A stretch of DNA of 7,795 bases, from contig JAJPZP010000009.1 in the NCBI GenBank assembly GCA_021204285.1, positions 1 to 7,795 on the forward strand, read 5' to 3'. Below the pieces are notes generated by a model. That model was not told where the DNA came from. It saw only the letters and a list, made by a program, of their open reading frames with translations, and ran no database searches. This document shows, one piece after another, positions 6,721 through 7,795 of the stretch. Position 1 is the first letter of the stretch; the number at the start of each line of letters is the position of its first letter. Made by a program: the position numbers and the translations under genes. Source of the DNA: Lachnospiraceae bacterium. Lineage in GTDB: Bacteria > Bacillota > Clostridia > Lachnospirales > Lachnospiraceae.

Positions 6721-6768
6721 AAGCTTGCTCGGTGAAATGATGTCTCCCCCGACGCACGTCTCATATTA

Positions 6769-7795
<1,027 letters not shown>

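Larger units (their letters stand above)
6584..6762 (-). ncRNA. Candidate structured RNA in the groEL 3' region, class not identified
   Basis: Minus-strand transcription from just after the groEL stop to the terminator gives an RNA of about 180 nt with strong nested pairing. P1 pairs 6752-6760 with 6632-6640 (9 bp, one G-U) and encloses three hairpins. Hairpin A is 11 perfect bp (6734-6744 with 6698-6708) with an inner 5-bp stem (6724-6728 with 6715-6719). Hairpin B is 5 bp (6683-6687 with 6673-6677) with loop CGAAA. Hairpin C is 14 bp with one G-U (6659-6672 with 6641-6654), capped by the GNRA tetraloop GUAA. A possible long-range pair is CGAGC (6727-6731) with GCTCG (6608-6612). The terminator hairpin closes the RNA. 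It may be an independent sRNA, a structured 3'UTR, or a known class: raiA-type RNA has similar size and host range, but I cannot confirm it from sequence. It does not match the tRNA, tmRNA, SRP or riboswitch motifs I know. Confidence 0.72.

Noticed and set aside
6422..6757. Minus-strand open frame of 111 codons spanning the gap between groEL and the GH13-like gene
   Set aside because: It runs through the RNA helices, terminator, promoter and the start of the GH13-like gene in a different frame. I see no convincing RBS or homology, and a transcript would be terminated inside it.
6584..6762. Known riboswitch (SAM, TPP, c-di-GMP-I, cobalamin, T-box), tmRNA, SRP RNA or tRNA in the groEL-GH13 gap
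   Set aside because: None of the signature sequences I know (for example the T-box core, the c-di-GMP-I GNRA/receptor motif, the SRP GGAA apical loop, or tRNA arms with CCA) is present. An independent operon promoter after the terminator also makes classic cis-attenuation of the downstream gene less likely.

Overview
The window looks like a chromosomal segment of a low-GC-phylum Gram-positive bacterium, most likely a member of the Clostridia close to Lachnospiraceae. The grounds are the dgt-dnaG-rpoD-trmK gene order, a sigma factor of SigA size (366 aa), a Clostridia-type Dgt and GroEL, and a DUF5662-type protein. Every gene I can support is on the minus strand, so transcription runs from the right end to the left end. 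No mobile element, CRISPR array, tRNA or rRNA was seen.

Reading in the direction of transcription, the window begins inside groEL (6769-7795, 5' end missing). Between the groEL stop and the next gene is a 292-nt gap. Its first 190 nt or so fold into an unusually well-defined branched RNA: a 9-bp closing helix, an 11-bp hairpin, a small hairpin and a 14-bp helix with a GUAA tetraloop. It ends in a textbook intrinsic terminator. A 17-nt sequence containing the left arm of that terminator is duplicated inside the first hairpin. After the terminator comes a strong sigma-A-type promoter with an extended -10.

That promoter appears to drive a six-gene run: a GH13 isoamylase/GlgX-like protein, a DUF5662-like protein, dgt (dNTP triphosphohydrolase), dnaG (primase), rpoD (primary sigma factor) and the first 15 codons of a gene that is probably trmK (tRNA adenine-22 methyltransferase). 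The first three genes are joined by two 4-nt ATGA overlaps. The gaps after dgt and dnaG are only 18 and 19-37 nt. This is the firmicute form of the macromolecular-synthesis operon with two extra genes fused to its front.

The two observations most worth a second look are these. (1) The GH13 protein keeps the scaffold and sugar-contacting motifs of a type I pullulanase/GlgX, but all three catalytic acids are replaced (nucleophile D to T, acid/base E to D, stabiliser D to N). It is therefore probably a carbohydrate-sensing or binding pseudoenzyme at the head of a replication/transcription operon. (2) The structured RNA between groEL and this operon may be an independent small RNA or a known large bacterial RNA class that I cannot confirm without a covariance-model search.
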